Below the pieces are notes generated by a model. That model searched no databases. It saw nothing but the letters and a program-made list of their open reading frames with translations, and had not been told where the DNA came from. DNA of 37,263 nucleotides from Thioploca sp. (lineage in GTDB: Bacteria; Pseudomonadota; Gammaproteobacteria; Beggiatoales; Beggiatoaceae): positions 1 to 37,263 of the forward strand of contig JAAUSR010000052.1 of assembly GCA_012032555.1 (NCBI GenBank), read 5' to 3'. The translations under genes and the position numbers were made by a program. Shown here in pieces: positions 9,186 to 17,116 of this stretch; the stretch's first letter is position 1; each line of letters starts with the position of its first letter.

Positions 9186-9689
9186 ATGATTAAAATCACT
9201 GTGATACCACTTTTAATTTTATTAGGGTCGGCATCGCCATTCAGTTTAGCTCAACCGACGAATGAATCACCAACTCCATCACCTACTCTCACGCCGCCTA
9301 TGATTGATCCCGATTGTGTTGCTAGCACTGAAGTTTGCCAACAACGCGCTGAAAAACGCCAAGCCTTGTTGCAACATTGTGCAGCGGATCCAGAATGGTG
9401 TAAAGAATATCGCGCTAAAAAACGACAGGCACATGAAGAAGCACAAGCTTTAAAGAAACAATGTCAAGCTCAACCGGAACAATGTGCTGAACTCAAACAA
9501 CAGTTTAAGCAAAGACAAGCTCAACAAAGAAAAGCTGAACGCCAAAAATTAGACAATGCACAAATGCAATGGTGTTTAGATAACCAAGCCGCTTGTGAGC
9601 AATGGAAAATTGACTTTAAGCAAATGCAACAACAATGTCAAAAATTGCGACGTCAACTTGAAGAAAAATATCCTACTCGACCACATTAG
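9186..9689 (+). CDS. Small exported coiled-coil protein with repeated C-x6-C motifs
   Basis: Family not recognised. The ATG at 9186 is chosen because GAGGT lies 10 bases upstream and the product then begins with a clean signal peptide (MIKITVIPLLILLGS ... SLAQ), so it is probably periplasmic. An upstream in-frame ATG at 9144 lies within purN and would hide the signal peptide. The mature part (about 145 residues) starts with a Pro/Thr/Ser linker and is then almost wholly helical, rich in Lys, Gln, Glu and Arg. It carries four C-x6-C pairs (CVASTEVC, CAADPEWC, CQAQPEQC, CLDNQAAC) and a ninth Cys. Successive cysteines are mostly 7, 14 or 21 residues apart. In an oxidising periplasm the pairs could form disulfides that clamp helical hairpins, or they could bind metal. 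It is probably co-transcribed with purMN. Confidence 0.75.
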   Translation: MIKITVIPLLILLGSASPFSLAQPTNESPTPSPTLTPPMIDPDCVASTEVCQQRAEKRQALLQHCAADPEWCKEYRAKKRQAHEEAQALKKQCQAQPEQCAELKQQFKQRQAQQRKAERQKLDNAQMQWCLDNQAACEQWKIDFKQMQQQCQKLRRQLEEKYPTRPH

Positions 9690-9761
9690 TTAGCATTGGA
9701 AAGAAATTTGTTTTCAACTTAATGGTAATCCCGTCGTGCCACCAAGTTAAGCGATTTGATC

Positions 9762-9784
9762 GCCCTCTCCCATCAGGAGAGGGC
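9762..9784. repeat. Palindrome GCCCTCTCC/GGAGAGGGC
   Basis: Perfect 9-bp arms around CATCA in the 209-bp gap between two convergent transcription units. It is a GC-rich interspersed hairpin related to that at 7337. It has no T-run, so terminator activity is uncertain, but it is the only strong hairpin seen in the gap. Confidence 0.7.
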
Positions 9785-9898
9785 TGGGGTTAAAACCGTT
9801 TAGAAAAAGGGATTTTCAATCAGCATTAGCTCACACCGGTGGCTGTTCACTAAGTTAAAAATCCCAACGGTGGATAGAGTAAACTATTATCATTGAAA

Positions 9899-10918
9899 TC
9901 ACCGGATATCAATAATAGCTATTTCACCTTGATTATTATCATCATGCCAGATTTGCTCACCGGTATCAGTAATTTCTTTCACAATGTAAGCATATTGACC
10001 TGGCGGTGGTAATTTATTATCTAAGGCGCCATAGATTTGAGTAAGATAAGGATTTTTCTTACTAACCAGTACGGCTTTTTCCTTGTCCAGTTGACCACTT
10101 ATCCTGATCGGAACTCGCATTAGATGCAACTGAACAACATCTTTCATCATGCCAGTTTCCCAAACAACGGCTATTCCTTCTTCTATAACATGGGTTTTAA
10201 TCGAAAGGATCTTTACCGGTAATGCCAAACAGTCTATACCAATAGCATCAATATCAGCACCCGCAGCAGCCGCACCAACATTGCCATCAACGGCATCTCT
10301 AATACGTACTGCATCCAATTTGACATTATTAGGGATACTAAATTGGCTTAAATTAATTATGGTAAAAGGAAAATTAGTTGGAACTAATAAACCCGGATCA
10401 GCGGGATAATAATCACCGGTATCGGCTTGGCGGACTTGCAGATAAACACTTTCATTATCTGTACCCACTTCGTAAAGGTATAAATTTCCATTTGGTCGAG
10501 CTGTAAATTGCTTACTGAAACTGATCGTGATCTCTCCATAGGGGCCATTACTATCTAGCGTATTTCCAAGAGAGACTGATTGAGTATGATCAATATAATT
10601 AGCATTAGGTTCTCCCAGTATTTGTAGCGGATCAGAGAATTGAGGCCAAGGAGCCGGGTTACCGGGATGATAGGATTCCACTGAATTGGCCCAACAGGAT
10701 CTCATACCTGGTGGATCTGGGGGGGGGTTGATCAGCCTCTCAACCCAATCCCCAATTTCCTTTTCAGTTAATTGTTTTCCTTCATCTGCAGCACTTTGTT
10801 TAATTAGCTGGATTAACTCCTCTCGTCGATTTGGCTCAGCTGTGGCAGCGAGTGGTAATAGTAAAATTATCATAGTACTGACCAAGGCCAGTTTAGCTTT
10901 AAGCAATTTAGTCTGCAT
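9899..10918 (-). CDS. Secreted protein, paralogue 1 of a tandem pair
   Basis: Function unknown. The 339-residue protein has a typical signal peptide (MQTKLLKAKLALVSTMIILL ... ATA). A short helical segment with EELIQLIKQSA and QLTEKEIGDWVERLINPPP follows, and then a beta-rich domain starting at WANSVESYHPGNPAPWPQF with conserved GEPNANYIDHTQSVSLGN, GPYGEITISF and ADIDAIGIDC. This middle part resembles surface proteins with a discoidin-like or PEP-CTERM-associated carbohydrate-binding fold. That comparison is an impression, not a search result. The C-terminal part (EEGIAVVWETGMMKDVVQLHLMR) looks like an Fn3-like module. The upstream gene (11224-12276) is a close paralogue, and the two also share their leader sequence. 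The ribosome binding site is AGGTAGGA, just upstream of ATG. Confidence 0.78.
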   Translation of the reverse strand: MQTKLLKAKLALVSTMIILLLPLAATAEPNRREELIQLIKQSAADEGKQLTEKEIGDWVERLINPPPDPPGMRSCWANSVESYHPGNPAPWPQFSDPLQILGEPNANYIDHTQSVSLGNTLDSNGPYGEITISFSKQFTARPNGNLYLYEVGTDNESVYLQVRQADTGDYYPADPGLLVPTNFPFTIINLSQFSIPNNVKLDAVRIRDAVDGNVGAAAAGADIDAIGIDCLALPVKILSIKTHVIEEGIAVVWETGMMKDVVQLHLMRVPIRISGQLDKEKAVLVSKKNPYLTQIYGALDNKLPPPGQYAYIVKEITDTGEQIWHDDNNQGEIAIIDIR

Positions 10919-11099
10919 TTAGTCCTACCTTGTCAAAAAAATATCAAAAGTTAAGAAAGTAAAATCATTCTTTCCGCTTACTTGGCTTTCTTTTATTCTT
11001 CAAGTTGGTCACTTGAATGAATAATTCACTTACCAAATTTTAAATTTAGCTATTAAAGCTAACCAGTTTTTGATTACCCAGCTAATATTTTAATATAGC

Positions 11100-11202
11100 T
11101 AGGACTGACACGGTTTAAATATATAATCTAATTATTTCAATAAGTTGCTATTTTGCCGTGCAAAAAAGCTGCTAAATAAAATCAATTAGTTATTAATCCA
11201 AT
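11100..11202 (+). mobile_element. MITE-like element, copy A (degenerate)
   Basis: Begins TAGGACTGACACGGTTTAAA and shares ATCTAATTATTTCAATAAGT, GCTATTTTG and AATAAAATCAATTA blocks with copies at 29063-29178 (opposite orientation) and 31663-31770. Its right end has lost the TGCGTAAGTCC-type inverted repeat. It lies in the 305-bp gap between the two secreted paralogues and encodes nothing. Confidence 0.7.
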
Positions 11203-11223
11203 GGCCTTACTTCAGCATTAAAA

Positions 11224-12276
11224 TTACTGAATCTCAATAATGGCTATTTCACCTTGATTATTATCATCATGCCAGGTTTGCTCACCAGCAGTGGTAATTT
11301 CTTTTATAACATAAGCATATTGCCCGGGTGGTGGTAATTTATTATCTAAAGCACCATAATTTTGAGTAGGATAGAAATTTTTCTCACTGATCAGTACCGC
11401 TTTCGCTTTATCAAGTTGACCATTCATTTTGACTGGGACTCGCATCAGATGCATCTTGGCAACATTAGTCATCACACCCGTTTTCCAGAGAATAGCTACC
11501 CCTTCTTCTATACGATTAGCCTCAATAGCAAGAATTTCTACAGATAATGGTGGTTGATCTTGAACAGCAGCAAGAAAGCTGTCACAATCTATGCCAGTAG
11601 CATCAATATCAGCGCCGGCTGCAGCCGCACCGATATTGCCACCGACAGCATCTCTAATACGTATTGCATCCAATTTGACATTATTAGAGATACCAAATTG
11701 GCTTAAATTAATTATGGTAAAAGGATAATCGGTTGGAACTAACAAACCGGGATCAGCGGGATAATAAGTATCCGTATCGGCTCGGCGAACTTGCAGGTAA
11801 ACACTTTCATTATCTGTACCTACTTCGTAAAGGTACAATTCCCCCTCTGGTCGAGCCGTAAATTGCTCACCAAAACTAACGGTTATCTCTCCATAGGGAC
11901 CATTGATATTCAGAGTATTTCCAAGAGAAACAGATTGAGTATGATCAATATCATTAGCATTAGGTTCGCCCAGTATTTTTAGCGGATTGGCGAACTGCGG
12001 CCAGGGGGCCGGGTTACCGGGATGATAGGATTCCACTGAACTGCCCCAACAAGGTTTAAAGAATGGTGGATCTGGGGGTGGGTTGATCAACTTCTCAACT
12101 AAATCCTCTAGTTCCTTTTCAGTTAATTGGATTCCATCAACTGATGCACTTTGTTTAATTAGCTGGATTAACTCTATTTCAGTTAATTGGATTCCATCAG
12201 CTATGGCAGCTAGTGGTAGTAAAATTATCATGGCACTGATCAAGGCCAATCGTCTTTTAAGCAGTTTATTCCACAT
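11224..12276 (-). CDS. Secreted protein, paralogue 2 of a tandem pair
   Basis: Close relative of the product of 9899-10918, with the same order: signal peptide (MWNKLLKRRLALISAMIILL), helical segment, WGSSVESYHPGNPAPWPQF domain, ADIDATGIDC, and a C-terminal module ending in HDDNNQGEIAIIEIQ. Differences are an insertion after the ADIDATGIDC motif (SFLAAVQDQPP) and an internal duplication near the N-terminus, where DGIQLTE occurs twice 20 residues apart (nt 12117-12143 and 12177-12203). The function is unknown; it is probably exported and surface- or matrix-associated. The ATG is preceded by AGGTAGGA. Beyond that lies a hexanucleotide repeat absent from the other paralogue. The two genes probably arose by a tandem duplication that included the leader. 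Confidence 0.78.
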   Translation of the reverse strand: MWNKLLKRRLALISAMIILLPLAAIADGIQLTEIELIQLIKQSASVDGIQLTEKELEDLVEKLINPPPDPPFFKPCWGSSVESYHPGNPAPWPQFANPLKILGEPNANDIDHTQSVSLGNTLNINGPYGEITVSFGEQFTARPEGELYLYEVGTDNESVYLQVRRADTDTYYPADPGLLVPTDYPFTIINLSQFGISNNVKLDAIRIRDAVGGNIGAAAAGADIDATGIDCDSFLAAVQDQPPLSVEILAIEANRIEEGVAILWKTGVMTNVAKMHLMRVPVKMNGQLDKAKAVLISEKNFYPTQNYGALDNKLPPPGQYAYVIKEITTAGEQTWHDDNNQGEIAIIEIQ

Positions 12277-12292
12277 TGGGTCCTACCTTGTG

Positions 12293-12319
12293 AAAGTAAA
12301 AGTAAAAGTAAAAGTAAAA
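12293..12319 (-). repeat. Hexanucleotide microsatellite (AAAGTA)n
   Basis: About four and a half uninterrupted copies of AAAGTA lie 17 bases upstream of the ATG of the second secreted paralogue, just beyond the ribosome binding site. The homologous leader of paralogue 1 (10919-10970) has only interrupted A-rich sequence here. Slippage would change the leader length in 6-base steps without touching the coding frame. Confidence 0.85.
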
Positions 12320-12637
12320 AGATCAAAAGTAAAGAAAGTAAGGTCACTTTCTTCCTTCTTACTGACTTGGCTTTTCCTACTCATTCAAGCTAGTCACTTA
12401 AATGAATAGTTCAACTCTCCATTTCCAATCTCCAAAAATTGAGCGATTAAAACTCTCTTAACATATAATGTATATACAAATTTCGGATTAAAACTAAACT
12501 TAATTTTAATAGATTACTAATATAATGTCAAAAAAATATTTTACTACGCTGAAGTAACCTTATTTTGGCTAAAATTTTTGTTTATATAACGATTAACTGA
12601 ATACATCGTGGTGGCTAAAAAAGTAATCTATTATTTT

Positions 12638-12751
12638 ATTTTGTAAAATACAAATTAAATTTATTTTCAATAAATTGCATGTGTAAATCATTTTGTAATC
12701 TAAATTTGCAAAATGAAAAAAAGATCTTGTTTTGCATCGCAATTTGCAAAA
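12638..12751. promoter_or_regulatory. Cluster of three TTTTGCA-type palindromes (putative operators)
   Basis: The 552-bp gap before the small acidic gene holds three related inverted repeats: ATTTTGTAAAAT at 12638-12649; CATTTTGTAA and TTGCAAAATG, 7 bases apart, at 12689-12715; and TTTTGCA and TGCAAAA, 8 bases apart, at 12730-12751. Similar half-sites at regular intervals suggest a regulator binding region. No promoter could be assigned with confidence, and the rest of the gap is featureless AT-rich sequence. Confidence 0.4.
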
Positions 12752-12961
12752 TAAATCCGTCCTAACGAAAAAATATAAAAGAAAGTATTATATAAACAAA
12801 ATATTATATATCCTGGTCAATAAATTGCCTTTGATAGTCACTAGCGAAATTAGGAAAATCATAGAATAAGCGCAGTATGCAAGTAGTAAGTGATGTACAG
12901 GTAGAGAAGGTGATTCTATCTGTTGTTTTATTGAATATAACCTCACATTGGTAGGTGTAAA

Positions 12962-13210
12962 ATGCGTTACGTCAACAATTCAATTCCTTTAAATACAGCA
13001 TGTGACTGGGGTAACGGTGAACTTGAAACCCTGGAGTTTTTAGGTGAAGAAAGTCGCCTATTAGATCTTTATGAAGATAATTCTCCCTCTTTATACAGAT
13101 GGGATGAAGAGTATGAATCTTCTGCTAAAGATAGTTTTAACGCACTGGATGATATAGAAGGCTTTAGCTGGTCACAAACCGCCAGTAGTTATAATCCTGA
13201 TGAACTTTAA
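12962..13210 (+). CDS. Small, strongly acidic protein of unknown function
   Basis: Not recognised. The 82-residue product (MRYVNNSIPLNTACDWGNGE ...) has no signal peptide or membrane segment. It is rich in Asp, Glu, Ser and aromatic residues (about one in four residues is acidic), with one Cys, suggesting a disordered or binding-type protein. Support for it being real comes from GGTAGGTG a few bases before the ATG, the long regulatory-looking upstream region, and an intrinsic terminator about 35 bp after the stop, which make a complete single-gene unit. A peptide precursor or an anti-factor are possibilities, but nothing in the sequence decides. Confidence 0.6.
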   Translation: MRYVNNSIPLNTACDWGNGELETLEFLGEESRLLDLYEDNSPSLYRWDEEYESSAKDSFNALDDIEGFSWSQTASSYNPDEL

Positions 13211-13242
13211 CTCAAATGAAAAGTGACTTAATTGACTTAAAA

Positions 13243-13267
13243 CCCCGCCATTTGGTGGGATTTTTTT
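13243..13267 (+). terminator. Intrinsic terminator after the small acidic gene
   Basis: Stem CCCGCCA/TGGTGGG (one G-U pair) with a 2-base loop, followed directly by ATTTTTTT. It lies about 35 bp after the stop at 13210 and before the convergent gene ending at 13338. Confidence 0.8.
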
Positions 13268-13337
13268 ATGGTCTTAGCTTAAATTCAAACAAGTATCTTT
13301 TCAATTTTCAGTTAAGCAGATATTTTGAAAAAATTGT

Positions 13338-14354
13338 TTAAGAAGCTATCTTAAGACGATTAGCAATTTTAGCCAGTAAACTAGTTTTAACCGGTGGTGT
13401 AGATTTAGAAGTAGAAGTGGTGGGTAAATTAGCCGGATTAATAACAATTAAATTAGTTGCATAGGCAGCATTGTAAAAACCAACAATGGTTTCCCATGAT
13501 AAGTGAGTTTTTAAATGTATTTGTTTGAGAGTCAATGCCTGGGCTGCCATAATAGAAGCTAATTTCATATGATGCGGTTCAAAATCAAGGCGTGAAAGGT
13601 TAGGCCAGGCTTTGAGTTGAATAGGTACTTCTGGGGAGTGTCCTTCAATTAACTGACCATGAGAACCATATAAAGCGGCATTCCAAAGAATCTGATTGAG
13701 GGGAACAATAACTTGTCCTTTAGCTAAAATCTCAAAATCTGCACTGGACAATTTAGTGCTTTTAAAAGCGTGAGATTGACTAGAAATAATTTTGCGTAAA
13801 GTCTCATTTGAAATAGAACTCGCCATAATTCCACTAATTGTATTAACAAAGAGTGGGGAATGGGGAGGGCAAAATACTTGAATAATTCCTTTTGCTTGCA
13901 AGGCCTTAAATAAAACAAAAAATAGATTATTTTGAGGATTAAACGAATTAGAAGATGAATTAGTTGTTTCAGTTTCAGATGGTTGGTTTAATTGATTGGA
14001 TGGCCCGATTTTAAGATGCGGGTTCAAACCCAGATAAAGATCATATAAAACGTCTTTTACCGTTTGGACACGTAAGGGTTTTTTTAAAACTAAATTACGA
14101 TGATCGTTAAGTGTTTCAGTAGCTAAAAGTAGCATAGCTCGATGACGAGCATAATTAAAGTGGGTATAAAAATCTTTACCACCGGGTGTATCAATATCAA
14201 CCAACACCAGCGTTCCAGTAATATTTCCTTTCTCTAAAAGATGTACTTTAAGCCGATTTCTTTCCAACAAAGTCACTGCAACTTTAAGTACAGAATAATC
14301 TGTGCTGCTTAGGTCTATTATAGAAAGAGTGACATCAGCATCTTGCTCAAGCAT
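13338..14354 (-). CDS. Conserved-looking protein of unknown function
   Basis: Not recognised. The start at ATG 14354 (MLEQDADVTLSIIDLSS) gives 338 residues; a longer frame would need a TTG at 14396. The first 120 residues alternate strand and helix patterns (LSIIDLSS, TGTLVLVDIDTPGG, and RNLVLKKPLRVQTVKDVLYD near the end), which resembles a degenerate receiver-like fold. A Ser/Asn-rich linker at about residues 125-145 separates it from a C-terminal part with ILWNAALYGSHGQL, LKAWPNLSRLDFEPHHMKLA and LSWETIVGFYNAAYATNLI, perhaps a helical effector domain. No signal peptide or membrane segment was found. It is transcribed alone, between the convergent terminator at 13243 and the DUF2279 gene. 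Confidence 0.6.
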   Translation of the reverse strand: MLEQDADVTLSIIDLSSTDYSVLKVAVTLLERNRLKVHLLEKGNITGTLVLVDIDTPGGKDFYTHFNYARHRAMLLLATETLNDHRNLVLKKPLRVQTVKDVLYDLYLGLNPHLKIGPSNQLNQPSETETTNSSSNSFNPQNNLFFVLFKALQAKGIIQVFCPPHSPLFVNTISGIMASSISNETLRKIISSQSHAFKSTKLSSADFEILAKGQVIVPLNQILWNAALYGSHGQLIEGHSPEVPIQLKAWPNLSRLDFEPHHMKLASIMAAQALTLKQIHLKTHLSWETIVGFYNAAYATNLIVINPANLPTTSTSKSTPPVKTSLLAKIANRLKIAS

Positions 14355-14543
14355 GTTTAAGTTTCCAAACGAACAAGGGCTTAGCTTTCTAAGCAAGAAT
14401 AAATATGATTAAGGTAGTTACTGAGTTTCACTATAAAGTTCCTCTTTTGCTCAAATAATAGTAGTAGGAGTCAGCAGCAGTATTTGTGCCTAAAAATGCC
14501 AGAGGAACGCGACGATGAACTTTATTTAATGACCTAATTCATT

Positions 14544-15572
14544 TTAAAGTGAATTATCAAATAATAAAGCCGTTCCTGGCATTTGCAAATATTCCAATAC
14601 TTGTTCGGTTACCAATTGTGTGTAACTTGATTTTAGATTAGTTTTAAACAGCATCTCATTAAATAGTTGAGATAAATTGACAGAGAGACCATAATAAAAA
14701 TTGCGTTCTTTCGGTTGGCTATCGGTACCATCAGTGGGTTGATAACCTCTGGTACCATATCCGACAGCGAGTTCTAAATAGCGCAGCCATCTGTTCTGTC
14801 GTAGTGGGAGTATACCGCTGGCTTTTGTAATAAGTAAATAGGTCTGTCCCGAATAATCAGTGAAAGGATCGTATTCATTTAGTCTTCTAGCGTCATCAGA
14901 AGGCCAATATTTAAGACGTAAGTCAAATAAATTATCCCAGTATGGATACTTTTCCAGAATAATGCCGGTGCCAATACCGGTCAAATTCATAACAACATCT
15001 TCTGGACTAAAGCCATATTTCTCAGTAAATCCATCTAGAACTTCAACGCCAACTGATAAAGCAGCTGAAGTTATTCCTGCTAACTGAATAGCTTGTTGTT
15101 GAGAATGTCCTACCCATTGAAAACTTTTGGTCATCATTCGGGTACTGACATAAAAAGAATAAGCATGTCCTAATTTGTCGGCACCCCCATTCGGGGTATC
15201 GGCACCAAACCAATTTTCATGTCGGATGCGAAATTGAGAACTACTGTCATTCCACCAAGTGCTATAACCATAAATGGCCGTGCCTAGTAATAGACCAGAA
15301 ATTAACCGTTTAGTTTGAATACTAGTCATCGTAGCGGGGGAGGGCGAAAGTGGCGATTCTTTTACAGACGATTCTGCTGTTTGGGTTGGTAAAGCAGCTA
15401 ATGAATTTAACCCAAAATTTGGAAATAACCTGGGGGAATTACTCATGGAGAAACGACTTTCTCGATGGTGATAACGGTTATTAATCGAATCGGCATTAAC
15501 AATCGTTACACCGATAGATAGGAATAAACCTAACAGGGTCTTAACGAAGACGTTTTTTTGATAATCAATCAT
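14544..15572 (-). CDS. DUF2279 family exported protein
   Basis: Exported protein of 342 residues with an N-terminal signal peptide (MIDYQKNVFVKTLLGLFLSI ... VNA). The central region has the DUF2279 (YfiM-like) hallmarks: DKLGHAYSFYVSTRMM, GITSAALSVGVEVLDGFTEKYGFSPEDVVMNLTGIGTGII. The conserved His, Glu and Asp residues in helical segments recall VanZ-like or phospholipase-type folds, but the biochemical role of the family is not known. The C-terminal 100 residues (LELAVGYGTRGY, FYYGLSVNLSQLFNEML) look like short beta-hairpins and suggest outer-membrane association. It lies downstream of mgtE on the same strand, separated by 120 bp, so co-transcription is possible but not required. Confidence 0.75.
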   Translation of the reverse strand: MIDYQKNVFVKTLLGLFLSIGVTIVNADSINNRYHHRESRFSMSNSPRLFPNFGLNSLAALPTQTAESSVKESPLSPSPATMTSIQTKRLISGLLLGTAIYGYSTWWNDSSSQFRIRHENWFGADTPNGGADKLGHAYSFYVSTRMMTKSFQWVGHSQQQAIQLAGITSAALSVGVEVLDGFTEKYGFSPEDVVMNLTGIGTGIILEKYPYWDNLFDLRLKYWPSDDARRLNEYDPFTDYSGQTYLLITKASGILPLRQNRWLRYLELAVGYGTRGYQPTDGTDSQPKERNFYYGLSVNLSQLFNEMLFKTNLKSSYTQLVTEQVLEYLQMPGTALLFDNSL

Positions 15573-15692
15573 AATTAAAATTTAAGTTATTATTTACTTT
15601 TTTGATAAAAGGCCGGGAAAAAATTTTATCGATCGAAGGTTAGTTATTTGTCAGCAAAATACGATTAATCGTATAACAAAAACCGAATAAAA

Positions 15693-17036
15693 TTAACTGG
15701 CACTCAGTAAGAATAGGGTTGCTAAACCTAAAAATGTCGCAAAACCAACAACATCAGTCACGGTCGTGAGGATAACACCACCGGCTAAAGCCGGATCAAT
15801 TGATAACCAATGCAAGATTAAAGGGAGTAAACTACCGACTAAAGCGGCACAAAACAAGTTAATGATAATGGCTATCCCAATGATTAACCCGAGTTTAATA
15901 TTGCTAAACCAAATTATAGCGACCAACGCAACTATCATGGCCCACATTGTTCCATTTAATATACTCACAGCGAGTTCTTTTTTTAGCAGCCAAGGCGCAT
16001 TGGTTGCCGTGACTTTTCCCAAAGCAATACCCCGAATCACTATGGTTAACGTTTGACTACCGGCAATTCCGCCCATACTGGCCACAATTGGCATAAGTAC
16101 AGCTAAGGCAACGATCTTTTCTAAAGTCGCTGCAAATAAACCAATCACCCAGGCAGCTAGAAAAGCTGTACCTAAATTAATTCCTAACCACACTGAGCGG
16201 TCACGTAACGTAGCGAACACCGGCGCAAACATATCATCATCTTTATCTAAACCGGCGGATACCATTAAATTATGGTCAGCTTCTGCTCGAATCACATCGA
16301 CAACGTCATCAATGGTAATACGACCGACTAAAATGCCTTGTTCATCAATTACCGGGGCAGACAGTAAATCACGTTGCTCAAACAAGCGTGCCACTTCATG
16401 AGTCGATAATTGCGCTGGAATCGCTTCTATATTGTTGGATACGATTTGTTCAACTAATAGTCGAGGTGAATGAGTTAGCAAATCTGTTATCCATAAAACC
16501 CCTCGATAGTAATTATTGCAATCCACGACCATTAAGGCATCGGTTTTTTCTGGCAATTTATTTAAGCGACGTAAATAACGCAGTACCATTTTTAAGGTCA
16601 TTTCCGTGCGTATAGCTAAAACATCGGTATTCATTAGACCACCGGCCGAATTTTCCGGATAAAATAATACGGCCGTTAAGCGTCGGCGGTATTGAACATC
16701 CATCGCCTGGAGAACTTCTTCTACCAACTCGTCCGATAAATCTTGTAATAAATCTACCGCGTCATCAACATCCATATTTTCCGCAGCGGTTGCGACTTCA
16801 AGCGGTGGCATATTTTCCATCAATTCAACCCGTACCGCTTCACTCACATAAGGGAGAATACCTCCCTGTTCAATTCCAGGTTGTTGCCACAGTTGATTAC
16901 GTTGTTTCGGGGGTAAAGACTCTAGAAAACTAGCAATTTCAGCTGGATGTAGTTCTGCTACCTGCTCATTAATTTCATTAAGAGATTGGTTCTCTAAGGC
17001 CTCGTATAGCGTCTCTAAAGTCGTTGCTGGGTTCAT
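15693..17036 (-). CDS. mgtE: Magnesium transporter MgtE
   Basis: Mg2+ channel of the inner membrane, 447 residues, complete. The cytosolic N domain (residues about 1-130, with HPAEIASFLESLPP) and paired CBS domains (about 130-255, with FYPENSAGGLMNTDVLAI and VGRITIDDVVDVIRAEADHN) sense Mg2+. Five transmembrane helices follow from about residue 280, including the pore signature ASMGGIAGSQTLTIVIRGIALG. This gene sits 80 bp after ptsI, an arrangement also seen in other proteobacteria where mgtE ends the rapZ-EIIA-HPr-EI cluster. No room exists for a full Mg2+ riboswitch (M-box) upstream. Nothing abnormal was noted. Confidence 0.96.
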   Translation of the reverse strand: MNPATTLETLYEALENQSLNEINEQVAELHPAEIASFLESLPPKQRNQLWQQPGIEQGGILPYVSEAVRVELMENMPPLEVATAAENMDVDDAVDLLQDLSDELVEEVLQAMDVQYRRRLTAVLFYPENSAGGLMNTDVLAIRTEMTLKMVLRYLRRLNKLPEKTDALMVVDCNNYYRGVLWITDLLTHSPRLLVEQIVSNNIEAIPAQLSTHEVARLFEQRDLLSAPVIDEQGILVGRITIDDVVDVIRAEADHNLMVSAGLDKDDDMFAPVFATLRDRSVWLGINLGTAFLAAWVIGLFAATLEKIVALAVLMPIVASMGGIAGSQTLTIVIRGIALGKVTATNAPWLLKKELAVSILNGTMWAMIVALVAIIWFSNIKLGLIIGIAIIINLFCAALVGSLLPLILHWLSIDPALAGGVILTTVTDVVGFATFLGLATLFLLSAS

Positions 17037-17116
17037 CGGTAATGACCTGAAAACAAATACACAAAAAAATAAAAGGGCAAAAACACGCTACGCCTTACTC
17101 TTTATATTATTGAAAA

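Noticed and set aside
12507-12633. A 12-bp perfect inverted repeat (TAATAGATTACT) spanning 127 bp, resembling a second MITE type.
   Set aside because: In such AT-rich sequence a 12-bp match at this spacing is expected by chance a few times per window, and the match does not extend outward or inward.
17037-17116. Mg2+ riboswitch (M-box) before mgtE.
   Set aside because: The 80-bp gap is too short for the structure, and no consensus was seen.
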